Part shown: in pieces, positions 24,322 to 33,062 of the stretch | Position numbering within the stretch: position 1 is the first letter of the stretch | Layout of the letters: each line of letters begins with the position of its first letter | DNA from: Chloroflexota bacterium | Lineage (GTDB): Bacteria > Chloroflexota > Dehalococcoidia > DSTF01 > RBG-16-68-14 | Reading direction: 5' to 3' | DNA: 64,000 nucleotides | Assembly: GCA_029262675.1 (NCBI GenBank) | Contig: JAJCYW010000002.1 | Span: 1 to 64,000 of the forward strand | The notes under the pieces: generated by a model | Told to the model about the DNA's origin: nothing | The model's input: only the letters and a program-made list of their open reading frames with translations | Databases searched by the model: none | Made by a program: the position numbers and the translations under genes

Positions 24322-26009
24322 CAGTACGTCCTGACCTCCGGTTCCCACTTGGTCATCGTCACGTCAGCGTAGTCGAGTTGCGGGCTGCCGTCCTCCTTGC
24401 GAGAGGCGACCGTGTGCTTCAGCCACTTCTCATCGTTTCGCTCTGGGAAGTCGAGGCGGGTGTGGGCGCCACGGCTCTCCTCCCTGGCAAGCGCGCCGGC
24501 GACCATCGCGTGTGCGACGTCCAGCATGCCGCCCAACTCGAAGATCGAGAGCAGGTCGAGGTTGAACACCTTGCCCGTGTCCTCCAACCGCACGTTCTCG
24601 AAGCGGCCCTTCAGCTCGACGATCTTTGCAAGCGCCGAATCGAGCTTCTCGCGAGCACGGAAGATGCCAAGGTCCTCACGCATCATGCGGCCCATCTCGC
24701 CGCGGATCACGGCCGGACGCTCGCCGCCGCTACCCTTCGTTGCCATCCACTGCTGAATTCGGTTCTGGTCCTCCGCCAGCGCGGCCTCCGAAATTTGTGA
24801 CTTGCTGGCGACCTGCTTTACGTAGGCGGCCGCGGCCACGCCCGCGCGGCGGCCGAAGACGATCGTATCGAGCAGCGAGTTGCCGCCGAGACGGTTGGAG
24901 CCGTGAACGCTGACGTTCGCGCACTCGCCCGCCGCGAAGAGTCCCGGCAGCGGCGCGGCGCCATCGACGTCCGTCTTGATGCCACCCATCGCGTAGTGTG
25001 CGCCCGGGCGCACCTTCACCGGTTCGTGAACCATGTCGGTGTTCGTTAGGTCGATCGCCAGCTCGCGGATCTGCCAGAGCCGCTCGCTGATCTTCTCTTC
25101 GCCCAGGTGGCGCACGTCGAGCAGAACGCAGCCATCGATGCCGCGGCCCTCGTTGATCTCGGTTTGTTCGGCGCGCGATACGACATCACGACTGGCGAGT
25201 TCAAACTTGTTCGGCGCGTACTTGCCCATGAAGCGGTCGCCTTCACTGTTGAGCAGGTAGCCGCCCTCGCCGCGCGCGCCCTCGGTCATCAGCACGCCGG
25301 AATCCTTGAGCGACGTTGGGTGGAACTGCATGAACTCCATGTCCTGGAGCGGCGCGCCGGCCATATAGGAGATGGCCATGCCGTCGCCCGTGCAGGCGAT
25401 GGCGTTCGTCGTCGGCGCGTAGACGCGGCCCAGGCCGCCAGTGGCCATGATCACGGCCTTGCCCTGCATCACAGCCAGATCGCCCGTAATCATCGGCATC
25501 GCGATGACGCCGCGCACCTCGCCGTCCTCGACGATAAGCGACGTGCAGAAGTACTCCTGATAGACGGTGATGCCCAATTTGAGCACCTGCTCGTAGACGA
25601 CGTGGAGGATCGCCTGGCCCGTGATGTCCGCGATGAAGCAGGTGCGCGGGAAGCCCGCGCCGCCGAACGGGCGCTGGGCGATCTTGCCGTCCTCTGTGCG
25701 GCTGAAGCTGGTGCCCATGCGCTCGAGCTCGATGATATCGCCGGGCGCTTCTCTTGCGAAGATTTCGACGGCGTCCTGATCTGCCAGGTAGTCGCTGCCC
25801 TTGACCGTATCGAAGGCGTGCGACTCCCAGGAGTCCTCTTCGCCGAGCGCGGCGTTGATGCCGCCCTGGGCCGCTCCGGAGTGGCTGCGCATGGGGTGGA
25901 GTTTGGTGACCAGCGCAACATCTGCGCCGTTACGGGCGGCTTCGATAGCGGCGCGCATGCCCGCCAAGCCCGCCCCTATTACCAGAACATCGTGTTGGAA
26001 GACTGTCAC
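24321..26009 (-). CDS. sdhA: Succinate dehydrogenase/fumarate reductase flavoprotein subunit
   Basis: 562 residues from the GTG at 26009, which has GAGGAG six bases upstream. Rossmann VLVIGAGLAGMRAAIEAARNGADVALV, the His-containing RSHSGAAQGGIN (covalent FAD site), active-site segments EFMQFHPTSL and TEGARGEGGYLLN, and C-terminal HGSNRLGGNSLLDTIVFGRRAG. It oxidises succinate (or reduces fumarate) and passes electrons to SdhB. First gene of sdhA-sdhB-sdhE. Confidence 0.95.
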   Translation of the reverse strand: MTVFQHDVLVIGAGLAGMRAAIEAARNGADVALVTKLHPMRSHSGAAQGGINAALGEEDSWESHAFDTVKGSDYLADQDAVEIFAREAPGDIIELERMGTSFSRTEDGKIAQRPFGGAGFPRTCFIADITGQAILHVVYEQVLKLGITVYQEYFCTSLIVEDGEVRGVIAMPMITGDLAVMQGKAVIMATGGLGRVYAPTTNAIACTGDGMAISYMAGAPLQDMEFMQFHPTSLKDSGVLMTEGARGEGGYLLNSEGDRFMGKYAPNKFELASRDVVSRAEQTEINEGRGIDGCVLLDVRHLGEEKISERLWQIRELAIDLTNTDMVHEPVKVRPGAHYAMGGIKTDVDGAAPLPGLFAAGECANVSVHGSNRLGGNSLLDTIVFGRRAGVAAAAYVKQVASKSQISEAALAEDQNRIQQWMATKGSGGERPAVIRGEMGRMMREDLGIFRAREKLDSALAKIVELKGRFENVRLEDTGKVFNLDLLSIFELGGMLDVAHAMVAGALAREESRGAHTRLDFPERNDEKWLKHTVASRKEDGSPQLDYADVTMTKWEPEVRTY

Positions 26010-26184
26010 TCGTCGCTCCTCAGACGGCGTCACCGGCCCGACTCGGGCGATCCTGAGTGTGGAGCTGATGACGACCGCTGGCCAACGGTATGCGGGCCGG
26101 AGAGACATCCATGCCTCTCTGCCCGCAGGCATTCTAACAGGCGATTGTGAAAGGAGCAACAGACGGGTGAGCCGCGTTCGATCA

Positions 26185-26212
26185 CGAATCGGGCCATCCG
26201 TGGCCCGATTCG
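26185..26212. terminator. Strong hairpin in the 26.0-26.5 kb gap
   Basis: Perfect 12-bp stem (26185-26196 with 26201-26212), loop TCCG. It lies between the end of the tlyA-nadK-Nudix operon (26507) and the sdhA start (26009), both leftward, so it may end the upstream operon. No T-run is visible on either strand. The rest of 26010-26506 holds no gene; a short direct repeat GGCGACCTCG occurs near 26392 and 26410. Confidence 0.45.
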
Positions 26213-26506
26213 CTTCAGCAGAGTCTGCACGTGTGCTTGTGGCGGGGGGAGGAACCAAACCCTGCTGCCGGTAACGAAGCCAGTATGCGCCAGTTCACGA
26301 AGACCGGATATAGGGGTGATCCCTACCTACCGGCCGCTGGCTCCCTGACTTTGAGAATCTCGCGGTCTAGATTGCGCCTCATCATCTGATGGCGACCTCG
26401 AGAATCTAAGGGCGACCTCGCTTCTTGAGCTCGGTCGCTCGTGGTCTCGATCGCTTGGGGTCAAAGACAGTACAGGGCGAGGCGATCGTACGGGTGGGTA
26501 GGAGCG

Positions 26507-27064
26507 CTACGCGGCCGCGCGAAACCGCAAATACATTAGGAGCGCAGCCACGCTCTTCGCGTCCTGGATCTCGCCGGTCTCGACCATGCGCAGCGCTTCG
26601 TCGAGAGAGACTCGCTCGCAGAGGATCTCATCCTCGTCGCCGTCCAGCCGGCTCTCAACGAGGTCCGTGCAGAGGTAGACGTGCAGGTACTCCGTGCAGT
26701 AGCCCGGCGCGCTGTAGAACCCGCCCAGCGTTCGGATGGCGCCCGGCCGGTAGCCGGTCTCCTCCTGCAGCTCGCGCTCCGCCGCGACTTCCGGCGGCTC
26801 GCCGGGGTCGAGCGTGCCGGCCGGCAGCTCCAGCAACTCGTGGCCGAGTGGGTGGCGGTACTGGCGCACGAAGAGCAACTGCTCTTCGTCTGTCACGGCG
26901 ACGAGCGTGATGCCGCCGGGGTGTTCGACGACGTCGATGGTCCCTTCGCGGCCGCTGGCGTAGCGCAGCGAGTCGACGCGAAAGCCCAGCCAGCCATCGT
27001 GAACGCGGCGGCTAGAGGTAACGTCCGGCGGCGGCCCCAGGCTGTCGGGTAGGTCGTGCGTCAC
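26507..27064 (-). CDS. Nudix ADP-ribose pyrophosphatase (NudF-like)
   Basis: 185 residues; the GTG overlaps the nadK stop. The Nudix box is LPAGTLDPGEPPEVAAERELQEETGY (G-x5-E-x7-RE-x2-EE-x-G). The downstream GGFYSAPGYCTEYLHVYL is typical of ADP-ribose pyrophosphatases (Pro about 16 residues after the box). Hydrolyses ADP-ribose to AMP and ribose 5-phosphate; fits the NAD context set by nadK. Confidence 0.9.
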   Translation of the reverse strand: MTHDLPDSLGPPPDVTSSRRVHDGWLGFRVDSLRYASGREGTIDVVEHPGGITLVAVTDEEQLLFVRQYRHPLGHELLELPAGTLDPGEPPEVAAERELQEETGYRPGAIRTLGGFYSAPGYCTEYLHVYLCTDLVESRLDGDEDEILCERVSLDEALRMVETGEIQDAKSVAALLMYLRFRAAA

Positions 27065-27951
27065 TCGCCGCTCTCGTCTGCGGCGCTGGCGGTGCCGTCC
27101 TGGCCCAGCCAGCTAAGGCGCCGGGCCAGCCGCTGGTAGAAATCGGAGCGTGGCCGCAGCCTGAGAAAGCGCGCCTTGTGCGGCCCCAGTGCCACGCGCA
27201 CCGTCTCGCCCGGCGCGAGGTCGTTGTCCTGTTCGCCGTCGATGCTAAACGTCGCCTGCTGGCGAGCCGCTAGCTGGACCTCTACCACCGCGGATTGCGG
27301 CAGCACAACGGAATTGCGCGACGCCAGATGGGGCGCGAGCGGTGTGAACAGGATGTCGGACGACTCCGGCGAGAGGATCGGCCCGCCTGCGGACAGCGAG
27401 TAGGCGGTGCTCCCCGTTGCCGTCGCGACGATCACCCCGTCGGCCCTCAGCTCTGCCATCACCGCCGAATCGATGCGGACGGTGACCTGGACAGTGCGGC
27501 CGAGCGTCGCGCGGCCGATGACGACGTCGTTCAGCGCATCGTGCCGCGCCGGCCGGTCGCCGTTGTCATTGGCCATCGCCGGCACGATCTCCGCGTGCAG
27601 CATCGCGCGCTCTTCCACGTAGCCCGCGCCGGCGACGATCTCCGGCAATCGCTGTCTGGCGGTGTCAGCATCAAGCTCAGTGAGAAAACCCAAGCGGCCC
27701 ATGTTGATCCCCAGCAGCAGCGTCGGGTGCGGCACGACGCTGCGTGCGCCGCGGAGGACGGTGCCATCGCCGCCGATGCAGAGCAGCAGGTCTGTATCGT
27801 GCATCTGGGCCTCTGTCGCCTCTTCGTCCCAGGCGGGCGCGGCCCACGTTTCGACTCCCTGCCGCGCGGCGATGGCGACTAACTCCTCGGCGACGAGGCG
27901 GCCCTGGTCGTCCGGCAGCTTGGGGTGGTAGATACAACCGACCTTATTCAT
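27061..27951 (-). CDS. nadK: NAD kinase
   Basis: 296 residues. The GGDGT motif is in LLLCIGGDGTVLRGAR; NMGRLGFLTEL and the conserved DGVIVATATGSTAYSLSAGGPILSP segment follow. It phosphorylates NAD to NADP. Four-base overlaps with tlyA upstream and the Nudix gene downstream show a coupled operon. Confidence 0.96.
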   Translation of the reverse strand: MNKVGCIYHPKLPDDQGRLVAEELVAIAARQGVETWAAPAWDEEATEAQMHDTDLLLCIGGDGTVLRGARSVVPHPTLLLGINMGRLGFLTELDADTARQRLPEIVAGAGYVEERAMLHAEIVPAMANDNGDRPARHDALNDVVIGRATLGRTVQVTVRIDSAVMAELRADGVIVATATGSTAYSLSAGGPILSPESSDILFTPLAPHLASRNSVVLPQSAVVEVQLAARQQATFSIDGEQDNDLAPGETVRVALGPHKARFLRLRPRSDFYQRLARRLSWLGQDGTASAADESGE

Positions 27952-28727
27952 CGCGTCGGTCGCTCCGACTGCGTGGACCAGAGCACGAAGAACTCGCGGT
28001 TGCCGGCCGGGCCGCGCAGGGGCGATGTTGTGAGGCCGCCGAAGCGCAGGCCAAAGTCGGCCGCCCAGGCCACGATGCGGCCCAACACCGCCGCGTGGAC
28101 TTGGGGGTCGCGAACGACGCCGCCCTTCTTCACCTCGCTGCGCTTGGCCTGGAACTGAGGTTTAACTAGCGCGACGATGCGGCCGCCGGGCCGCAACAGA
28201 TTGCTAATGGCCGGCAGCGCCTTCTCGAGGCCGATGAACGAGAGGTCGACGGTCGCCAGGTCGGCCAGCGCGGGCACCGCGCCCTCTGCGGCGGGCAACT
28301 CCTTAAGCTCACGGATATTCGTTCGCTCCATGACGACAACGCGCGGGTCTTCGCGAAGCGCGAGGTCGAGCTGGCCGTAGCCGACATCGACGGCGTACAC
28401 CCGCCTGACGCCGCGCTGAAGCAGGCAGTCTGTGAAGCCGCCTGTCGAAGCGCCGGCATCGATTGCAGCGAGGCCCTCGACATCGAGGCCGAACGCCGCC
28501 AGAGCGCCCTCCAGCTTCTCGCCGCCGCGGCCGACGAATTGCGCCGGCCGCGCCAACTCGATGACGGCGTCCTGCGCCACACTGGCGGCCTGGCGCACGG
28601 TCTTCTCGCCGTTGACGAGCACATCGCCGGCCAGAATCGATGTCTGGGCCTTCTGGCGGCTCTTGGCCAGGCCGCGCTCGACCAGGAGCAGGTCTAATCG
28701 CTGTTTGGCGCGCAGCTTGGCAGACAT
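27948..28727 (-). CDS. tlyA: TlyA-family rRNA methyltransferase / hemolysin homologue
   Basis: 259 residues. N-terminal S4 domain (QRLDLLLVERGLAKSRQKAQTSILAGDVLVNG) followed by an FtsJ-like fold: AIDAGASTGGFTDCLLQRGVRRVYAVDVG, the KDKE-type residues in DLSFIGLEKALPAI and LVKPQFQAKRSEVKKGGVVRD. TlyA methylates 16S and 23S rRNA 2'-OH groups in mycobacteria. First gene of tlyA-nadK-Nudix, an order also seen in other phyla. Confidence 0.93.
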   Translation of the reverse strand: MSAKLRAKQRLDLLLVERGLAKSRQKAQTSILAGDVLVNGEKTVRQAASVAQDAVIELARPAQFVGRGGEKLEGALAAFGLDVEGLAAIDAGASTGGFTDCLLQRGVRRVYAVDVGYGQLDLALREDPRVVVMERTNIRELKELPAAEGAVPALADLATVDLSFIGLEKALPAISNLLRPGGRIVALVKPQFQAKRSEVKKGGVVRDPQVHAAVLGRIVAWAADFGLRFGGLTTSPLRGPAGNREFFVLWSTQSERPTR

Positions 28728-28849
28728 GCTGGCAGCATATGGACGCTACGTAATCGAGTCAAGCAGCAGCGGGACGGAGCGCGGCAACGGGGCGAGACTT
28801 GCCCACTTGTCGGCTATGACCGCAGTGAGGTTCCGTTCAGCCTCGCTTG

Positions 28850-29533
28850 TCAGAACCCCTCTGGGTTGAAACGACTCAGGTGGACGTCGAGGAACTCGTC
28901 GACGCGGTCGCGGGTGTACTCGCTAACGGGGAACTTGTCGATGCGGGCCCATGACGTGAGCGCAATGTGCCCCTCTTCCATTTCGAGGTAGGGAGCCAGC
29001 ACAAGGAGGTCGCCGTCATTAAGCCTATCGACGACCAACGCTTCCAGGTCATCGATCACCGCCTGGTCCGTGGTGTTGTACCAAACGACGGCGCCGCTGT
29101 GCTCCAAGTTGTGCACCAACGTCTCCGGCTCCCACGGGTCGCGGTAGATGCCCCACGGCGCTGGGCCACAGTACGGCGGCGCTTCTGACGGAACATTGCC
29201 GCAGGCCCCGCTTCCCCAATGCGGGCCGCCAGCAGGTGGGTTCGAATTGCCGTCGGCCTCGTAGTCGACGTCCCGCGTGACGTGTGCTGCCGTGGTGTTA
29301 TCCCCGTGGGTGCCGTACGTCCCGCCGTAGATGCCCTGCAAGTCGACGTGGACGCCGGGCAGGTCCGGGTCTTCGCTGCCCTCGATTTCCACTGCCCGGG
29401 CACCCTGGGTTGGCGTCGGCTCCTGCGTAGGTGTTTCGAGCGGCGTATTGCCGTCCCCGCCGCCACCGCCACCGCACGCGGCGGCGATGAGCGCGATCGC
29501 GATGCCTGTGAGTGCTGCTGTGCGTAGCGTCAT
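28850..29533 (-). CDS. DUF3105 lipoprotein
   Basis: 227 residues from the ATG at 29533, AGGAGG eight bases upstream. The signal peptide ends in a lipobox AAACGGGGGG, then a Thr/Pro/Glu linker. The DUF3105 body shows YNSNPPAGGPHWG-like (SNPPAGGPHWGSGACGN), WGIYRDPWEPETLVHNLEHSGAVVWYN and a C-terminal ALTSWARIDKFP. The conserved His residues could bind metal. Function unknown in the family. Its leader is nearly the same as that of the next lipoprotein gene. Confidence 0.85.
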   Translation of the reverse strand: MTLRTAALTGIAIALIAAACGGGGGGDGNTPLETPTQEPTPTQGARAVEIEGSEDPDLPGVHVDLQGIYGGTYGTHGDNTTAAHVTRDVDYEADGNSNPPAGGPHWGSGACGNVPSEAPPYCGPAPWGIYRDPWEPETLVHNLEHSGAVVWYNTTDQAVIDDLEALVVDRLNDGDLLVLAPYLEMEEGHIALTSWARIDKFPVSEYTRDRVDEFLDVHLSRFNPEGF

Positions 29534-29570
29534 GCTCGCCACCTCCTGGCCTGTTGGCCAAAGTGTAGCA
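29511..29570 (-). repeat. Duplicated leader/start region, copy 1
   Basis: The 60 bases covering the ribosome binding site, start and first signal-peptide codons of the DUF3105 gene closely match 30731-30790. Both copies share GTCATGCTCGCCACCTCCTG and AGTGTAGCA in the same spacing. Confidence 0.8.
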
Positions 29571-29619
29571 GGCTACGCGCGGTGCTTCCCGAGCGAGATA
29601 CTGAACAAGACTGGCCCAA

Positions 29620-30753
29620 TTATCGGCTGTTCCTCAAGATGGTGCTAATGAGATCATTGAGAGTAGCCATAGCGTAGCCAGCTTCAGTGTTGTCGACGAT
29701 ACCGATGCTCACGCCGTAGTCTGGGAGATAGAGGCTGGCTGCTGCAAAGCCGGGCGAACTGCCCCCATGGCCCCAGACCTCCAAGCCGTCGAACAGCTCT
29801 GGAGAGAACCGAGTCGAACCCAGCCCGTAGCCAGCTACGAGAGGTTCCTCGGGTGCCTCGACGGGCAGGAACTCCACCATGTCATCGAACGACTGGCCGT
29901 CCAGCACGCGACGTTCGTGATAGAGCGCTCGTGACCACTCGGCCAGGTCTTCAGCCGTTGACATCACTTGGCCGCCTGAACCACTCGAGAATGCTGTGCG
30001 AGAAATAGCAGCGATGTCATCGTCGTTGCCATCGCCGTCTAGGTCTGTCCACCCATGGGCGACGTTGGCAGGGAGCGTTTCCTCCGGCAACAGGAATGTT
30101 CCTTCCAGTCCGAGAGGCTCCCAGAAGCGACTCCTGTACTCGGTAGACACCGTCGCTCCTGTCGCTTCACTGATGATCATCCGGAGAAGAGCATAGCCCG
30201 CGGTCGAGTAATGCCAGCCGGATCCTGTCGGGAAGTACGGCTCCTGCAAGAAGGTTAAGATCGTCTGCTCCGGAGTCCATGTCCGCGAAGGATCATCCCA
30301 TATGGCCTGCCAGTAATCCGGGTGCTTGACGTAATCGAAGAGTCCGCTTGAATGGTTGAGTAGCTGCCGAATGGTGATGGCGCTGTCAACGTTCGTATAG
30401 GCAGGCAACCAGTCGGACACCTGGTCTTCGAGTGTTAGTACCCCCTCGCCCGCAAGCTGCAGAATGGTCGCGGCTGTCCAGGTCTTTGTGATGCTCCCGG
30501 CCGCGAAAAGCATGTCCGGTGTTGCGGGCGTCGTTCCGTGGGACACGCCTCCAACTCCGAGCCATTTCGCGCCATCAGGCATGATTACGGCGAAGGAAGC
30601 ACCTTTGCCGCCGTGTTCCTCAAGGCCAGCGTCCAGAGCGCCCTGCAATTCCTGGGCGAACTGCGGATCAAGGCTTCGCTCGCCACCACCACCGCACGCA
30701 GCGACGACAACCGCCAGTACGATGCCCGCAAGTACTGCTGTGCGTATTGTCAT
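29620..30753 (-). CDS. Serine beta-lactamase-like hydrolase lipoprotein
   Basis: 377 residues from the ATG at 30753. Lipobox AAACGGGG. The beta-lactamase/DD-peptidase fold shows SxxK in GSITKTWTAA, a second motif near HYSTAGYALL (Tyr, though YST rather than YxN), and a third H-G-G in VWGHGGSSPGF. Class C-like enzymes of this kind act as D-aminopeptidases, esterases or carboxypeptidases. The Ca-binding-like DLDGDGNDDD insert is notable. It shares its leader with the DUF3105 gene. Confidence 0.85.
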   Translation of the reverse strand: MTIRTAVLAGIVLAVVVAACGGGGERSLDPQFAQELQGALDAGLEEHGGKGASFAVIMPDGAKWLGVGGVSHGTTPATPDMLFAAGSITKTWTAATILQLAGEGVLTLEDQVSDWLPAYTNVDSAITIRQLLNHSSGLFDYVKHPDYWQAIWDDPSRTWTPEQTILTFLQEPYFPTGSGWHYSTAGYALLRMIISEATGATVSTEYRSRFWEPLGLEGTFLLPEETLPANVAHGWTDLDGDGNDDDIAAISRTAFSSGSGGQVMSTAEDLAEWSRALYHERRVLDGQSFDDMVEFLPVEAPEEPLVAGYGLGSTRFSPELFDGLEVWGHGGSSPGFAAASLYLPDYGVSIGIVDNTEAGYAMATLNDLISTILRNSR

Positions 30754-30790
30754 GCTCGCCACCTCCTGCTGTGGTGGCCGGAGTGTAGCA
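30731..30790 (-). repeat. Duplicated leader/start region, copy 2
   Basis: Partner of 29511-29570. Includes AGGAGG and the GTGGCGAGCATGAC start context of the beta-lactamase-like lipoprotein gene. Points to a recent duplication or gene-conversion of the export leader. Confidence 0.8.
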
Positions 30791-30834
30791 TGCCAGCACA
30801 GGCTTGCTCACGAGGGACGTGACCAAGCCTCACG

Positions 30835-30864
30835 TTGACGTGACGGTAATGTCGCCGCTAGGAT
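30835..30864 (+). promoter_or_regulatory. Promoter of the MFS gene (near-leaderless)
   Basis: TTGACG (30835-30840), 18 bases, TAGGAT (30859-30864). Start near 30871, only about six bases before the ATG at 30877; no Shine-Dalgarno fits between. Confidence 0.55.
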
Positions 30865-30876
30865 GCGGGCGACCCA

Positions 30877-32142
30877 ATGGCCGATGACGTAGCCACTGAA
30901 GAACCGCCCGCCGCGGACACGCCGGTGCAGCGCAGCTTCTCTACGTTCTCCTCGCTGCGCTACCGCGACTTCCGTTACCTCTGGTTCGGCCAGATCGGCC
31001 GCGCCGCCGCGATGTGGATGGAGCAGATCGCGCGGCCGGTGCTGATCCTCCAGCTCACGGACTCCGAGCTGCTGCTCGGCCTCGTCGTCGCCGCCCGCAT
31101 GTCGCCACAGCTGCTGTTCGGCCTGATCGCCGGCGTGGCGGCGGACCGTTTCGACCGCAAGCGCATCATCGTACTCGCCTCGATCGCGATGATGACGTTC
31201 CACTTCATCACGGCGGCGTTGGTGCTGACCGGCGTAGTGGAGACCTGGCACGTCTTTGTGCTGGCGTTCGCCACGGGCACGTCTATGGTGTTCAACCAAA
31301 CGGCGCGCCAGTCGCTGATCCCGCAGCTCGTGCCGGAGGACCAGGTGCTGAACGCGATCTCGCTGAACATGGCGGCGCTGAACGTGATGCGCATCGCGGG
31401 CCCCGCCTTGGCGGGCTTCATCCTCTTGAGCAACGACGTGGGGCCCGTCTACGCCGTCAGCGGCGTGCTGGGCGCCGGCGTGCTGCTCTGCCTGGCGATG
31501 GTCCGCATAAAGCACGTGCCGCGCGACGGAGAAGAACAGCCCTCCTGGTTCGACGACCTGCGGGAGGGGTTCGCCTTCGTGCGGCAGCGGCCCGAGGTGC
31601 TGGCCGTGCTGGGCCCGCCGCTGATCATGTTCGTGTTCGGAATGCCCTACATCACCGTCTTCCTGCCGCTCTTCGCCAAGGACGTGCTCGACCTGGGCAA
31701 CGCGGGCGTCGGAGCGCTGATGGCGGCGACGGGCGCGGGTGCGATCGCCGGATCGCTGGTGCTTGCCTCCCAGAGCGGCCTGAAGCATCGCGGGTTCATA
31801 CTCATGGGGCTGATGGCGGCGTTCAGCGCTCTGCTGATCGCCTTCTCCCGCACGACGTTCTTGCCAGTCTCTATCGTGTTGCTGATGGCAGCCGCGACCA
31901 TGAGCACATCGTTCATGGCGCTCTCCAACAGCCTGCTGCTGCAGCTCAGCCCCGGCGAGATGCACGGGCGCGTCGTCAGCTTGCTAAGCATCGACCGCGG
32001 CCTCGTGCCGATCGGAGCAATCGGCGCAGGCGCGCTGGCCGCATCGCTGGGGGCGGAGGACGCGCTGCTGATCGTCGCCGGCGCCTGCCTTGCGTTGACG
32101 GTGCTGGCGACCGTCTTCGTTGCACCGCTTCGGCGAATCTAG
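30877..32142 (+). CDS. MFS transporter (EntS/MdtG-like)
   Basis: 421 residues, about 11-12 membrane helices. MFS_3-type landmarks: FSSLRYRDFRYLWFGQIGRAAAMWMEQIARPVLI, the loop 2-3 motif GVAADRFDRKRIIV and LVPEDQVLNAISLNMAALNVMRIAGPALAGFIL. Related proteins export siderophores or macrolides. No neighbour hints at the substrate. Between its stop and 32230 there are short direct repeats of GCGGTTACTCCGG-like units with no gene. Confidence 0.9.
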   Translation: MADDVATEEPPAADTPVQRSFSTFSSLRYRDFRYLWFGQIGRAAAMWMEQIARPVLILQLTDSELLLGLVVAARMSPQLLFGLIAGVAADRFDRKRIIVLASIAMMTFHFITAALVLTGVVETWHVFVLAFATGTSMVFNQTARQSLIPQLVPEDQVLNAISLNMAALNVMRIAGPALAGFILLSNDVGPVYAVSGVLGAGVLLCLAMVRIKHVPRDGEEQPSWFDDLREGFAFVRQRPEVLAVLGPPLIMFVFGMPYITVFLPLFAKDVLDLGNAGVGALMAATGAGAIAGSLVLASQSGLKHRGFILMGLMAAFSALLIAFSRTTFLPVSIVLLMAAATMSTSFMALSNSLLLQLSPGEMHGRVVSLLSIDRGLVPIGAIGAGALAASLGAEDALLIVAGACLALTVLATVFVAPLRRI

Positions 32143-32230
32143 GAGGCGCGGTTACTCCGGCTGCGTCGGCGCGACGCTACTGCGCCTGCGCCTGCGCCGG
32201 CGCGACGCTACTCCGCCTGCGTCAGCGCGG

Positions 32231-32992
32231 TTACTCCGGACGCGTCGCGGCGAGGAGTGTGCGGCGGAAGCCGAAGAAGGTTGGCGAGGCGGGGAAGCGT
32301 TCGCGCAGCCGTTCGCGGTAGCGCTCCATGAACGGTTGCTGGAGCTCCTCAGGCAGCCGTTCCATGTACGGAACCAGCGCCGTTCCAGACATCCAGTCGG
32401 CCAGGGCGTCCGCATCCGGTAGCACGTGCGGGTAGACCTTCTCGAAGCAGGTGATGTCGCTGGCGCCGTTGGCGAAGAGCAGCGCGGCGTAGGCCTCGAT
32501 CGACAGCACTTGGGGGTCCCACGCGAAGCCGCCCAGGCCTTCGCGGAACGGCTCCGACGCGGCGACCTCAAGGATAATGGTGTGCGTGTCATGGCCGAAG
32601 TTGGACGGCATCTGCACGACGAGCTGTCCGCCCGGCCGTAGCTGGGAGAGCAAATGCGCGAACAGGGAATCGTGTTCTTCCACCCACTGGAGCGCGGCGT
32701 TGGAGAAGATTAGGTCGAACTCGCCCTTGACGTCTTCAATAGGGCACAGCGCGAACCGGAGACCCTCCCGCGCCAGCTTAGAGGCAGCCTCCAACATCTG
32801 CGGCGACGAGTCGACGCCGAGCACGTCGCTGCCAGGCAACGCTTCCGCGAGACGGCTGGTCAGCTCGCCTGTACCGCAGCCGAGGTCGATCACGCTCAAC
32901 CCATCGCGGACGTTAGTCAGGCCGACCAGGTCTTCAAACGGCTGGTAGCGTTCCGCCTTGAACTGCTCGTAGCGCTTCGGATCCCACGGCAT
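32231..32992 (-). CDS. tam: Trans-aconitate 2-methyltransferase-like enzyme
   Basis: 253 residues. Starts MPWDPKRYEQFKAERYQPFEDL as in Tam proteins. SAM motif VIDLGCGTGELTSRLAEALPGSDVLGVDSSPQML, then FDLIFSNAALQWVEEHDSL and LRPGGQLVVQMPSNFGHDTH. Tam esterifies trans-aconitate, protecting aconitase. The match extends over the whole length, so the name is likely but the substrate is not proven. Confidence 0.82.
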   Translation of the reverse strand: MPWDPKRYEQFKAERYQPFEDLVGLTNVRDGLSVIDLGCGTGELTSRLAEALPGSDVLGVDSSPQMLEAASKLAREGLRFALCPIEDVKGEFDLIFSNAALQWVEEHDSLFAHLLSQLRPGGQLVVQMPSNFGHDTHTIILEVAASEPFREGLGGFAWDPQVLSIEAYAALLFANGASDITCFEKVYPHVLPDADALADWMSGTALVPYMERLPEELQQPFMERYRERLRERFPASPTFFGFRRTLLAATRPE

Positions 32993-33062
32993 GATTTCTA
33001 TCTAATAACCCCAAACAGCGCTGTGAACAATGGGGAGATCTACCTACAACGTGCGGTTCGGC

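Noticed and set aside
30808..31965. 385-codon frame antisense to the MFS transporter
   Set aside because: Translation is Gln/Arg/His-rich with no recognisable fold; the MFS gene on + has complete family motifs and a promoter.
32143..32230. Short direct repeats as a CRISPR-like array
   Set aside because: Units are under 20 bases with no regular spacers; no cas genes in the window.
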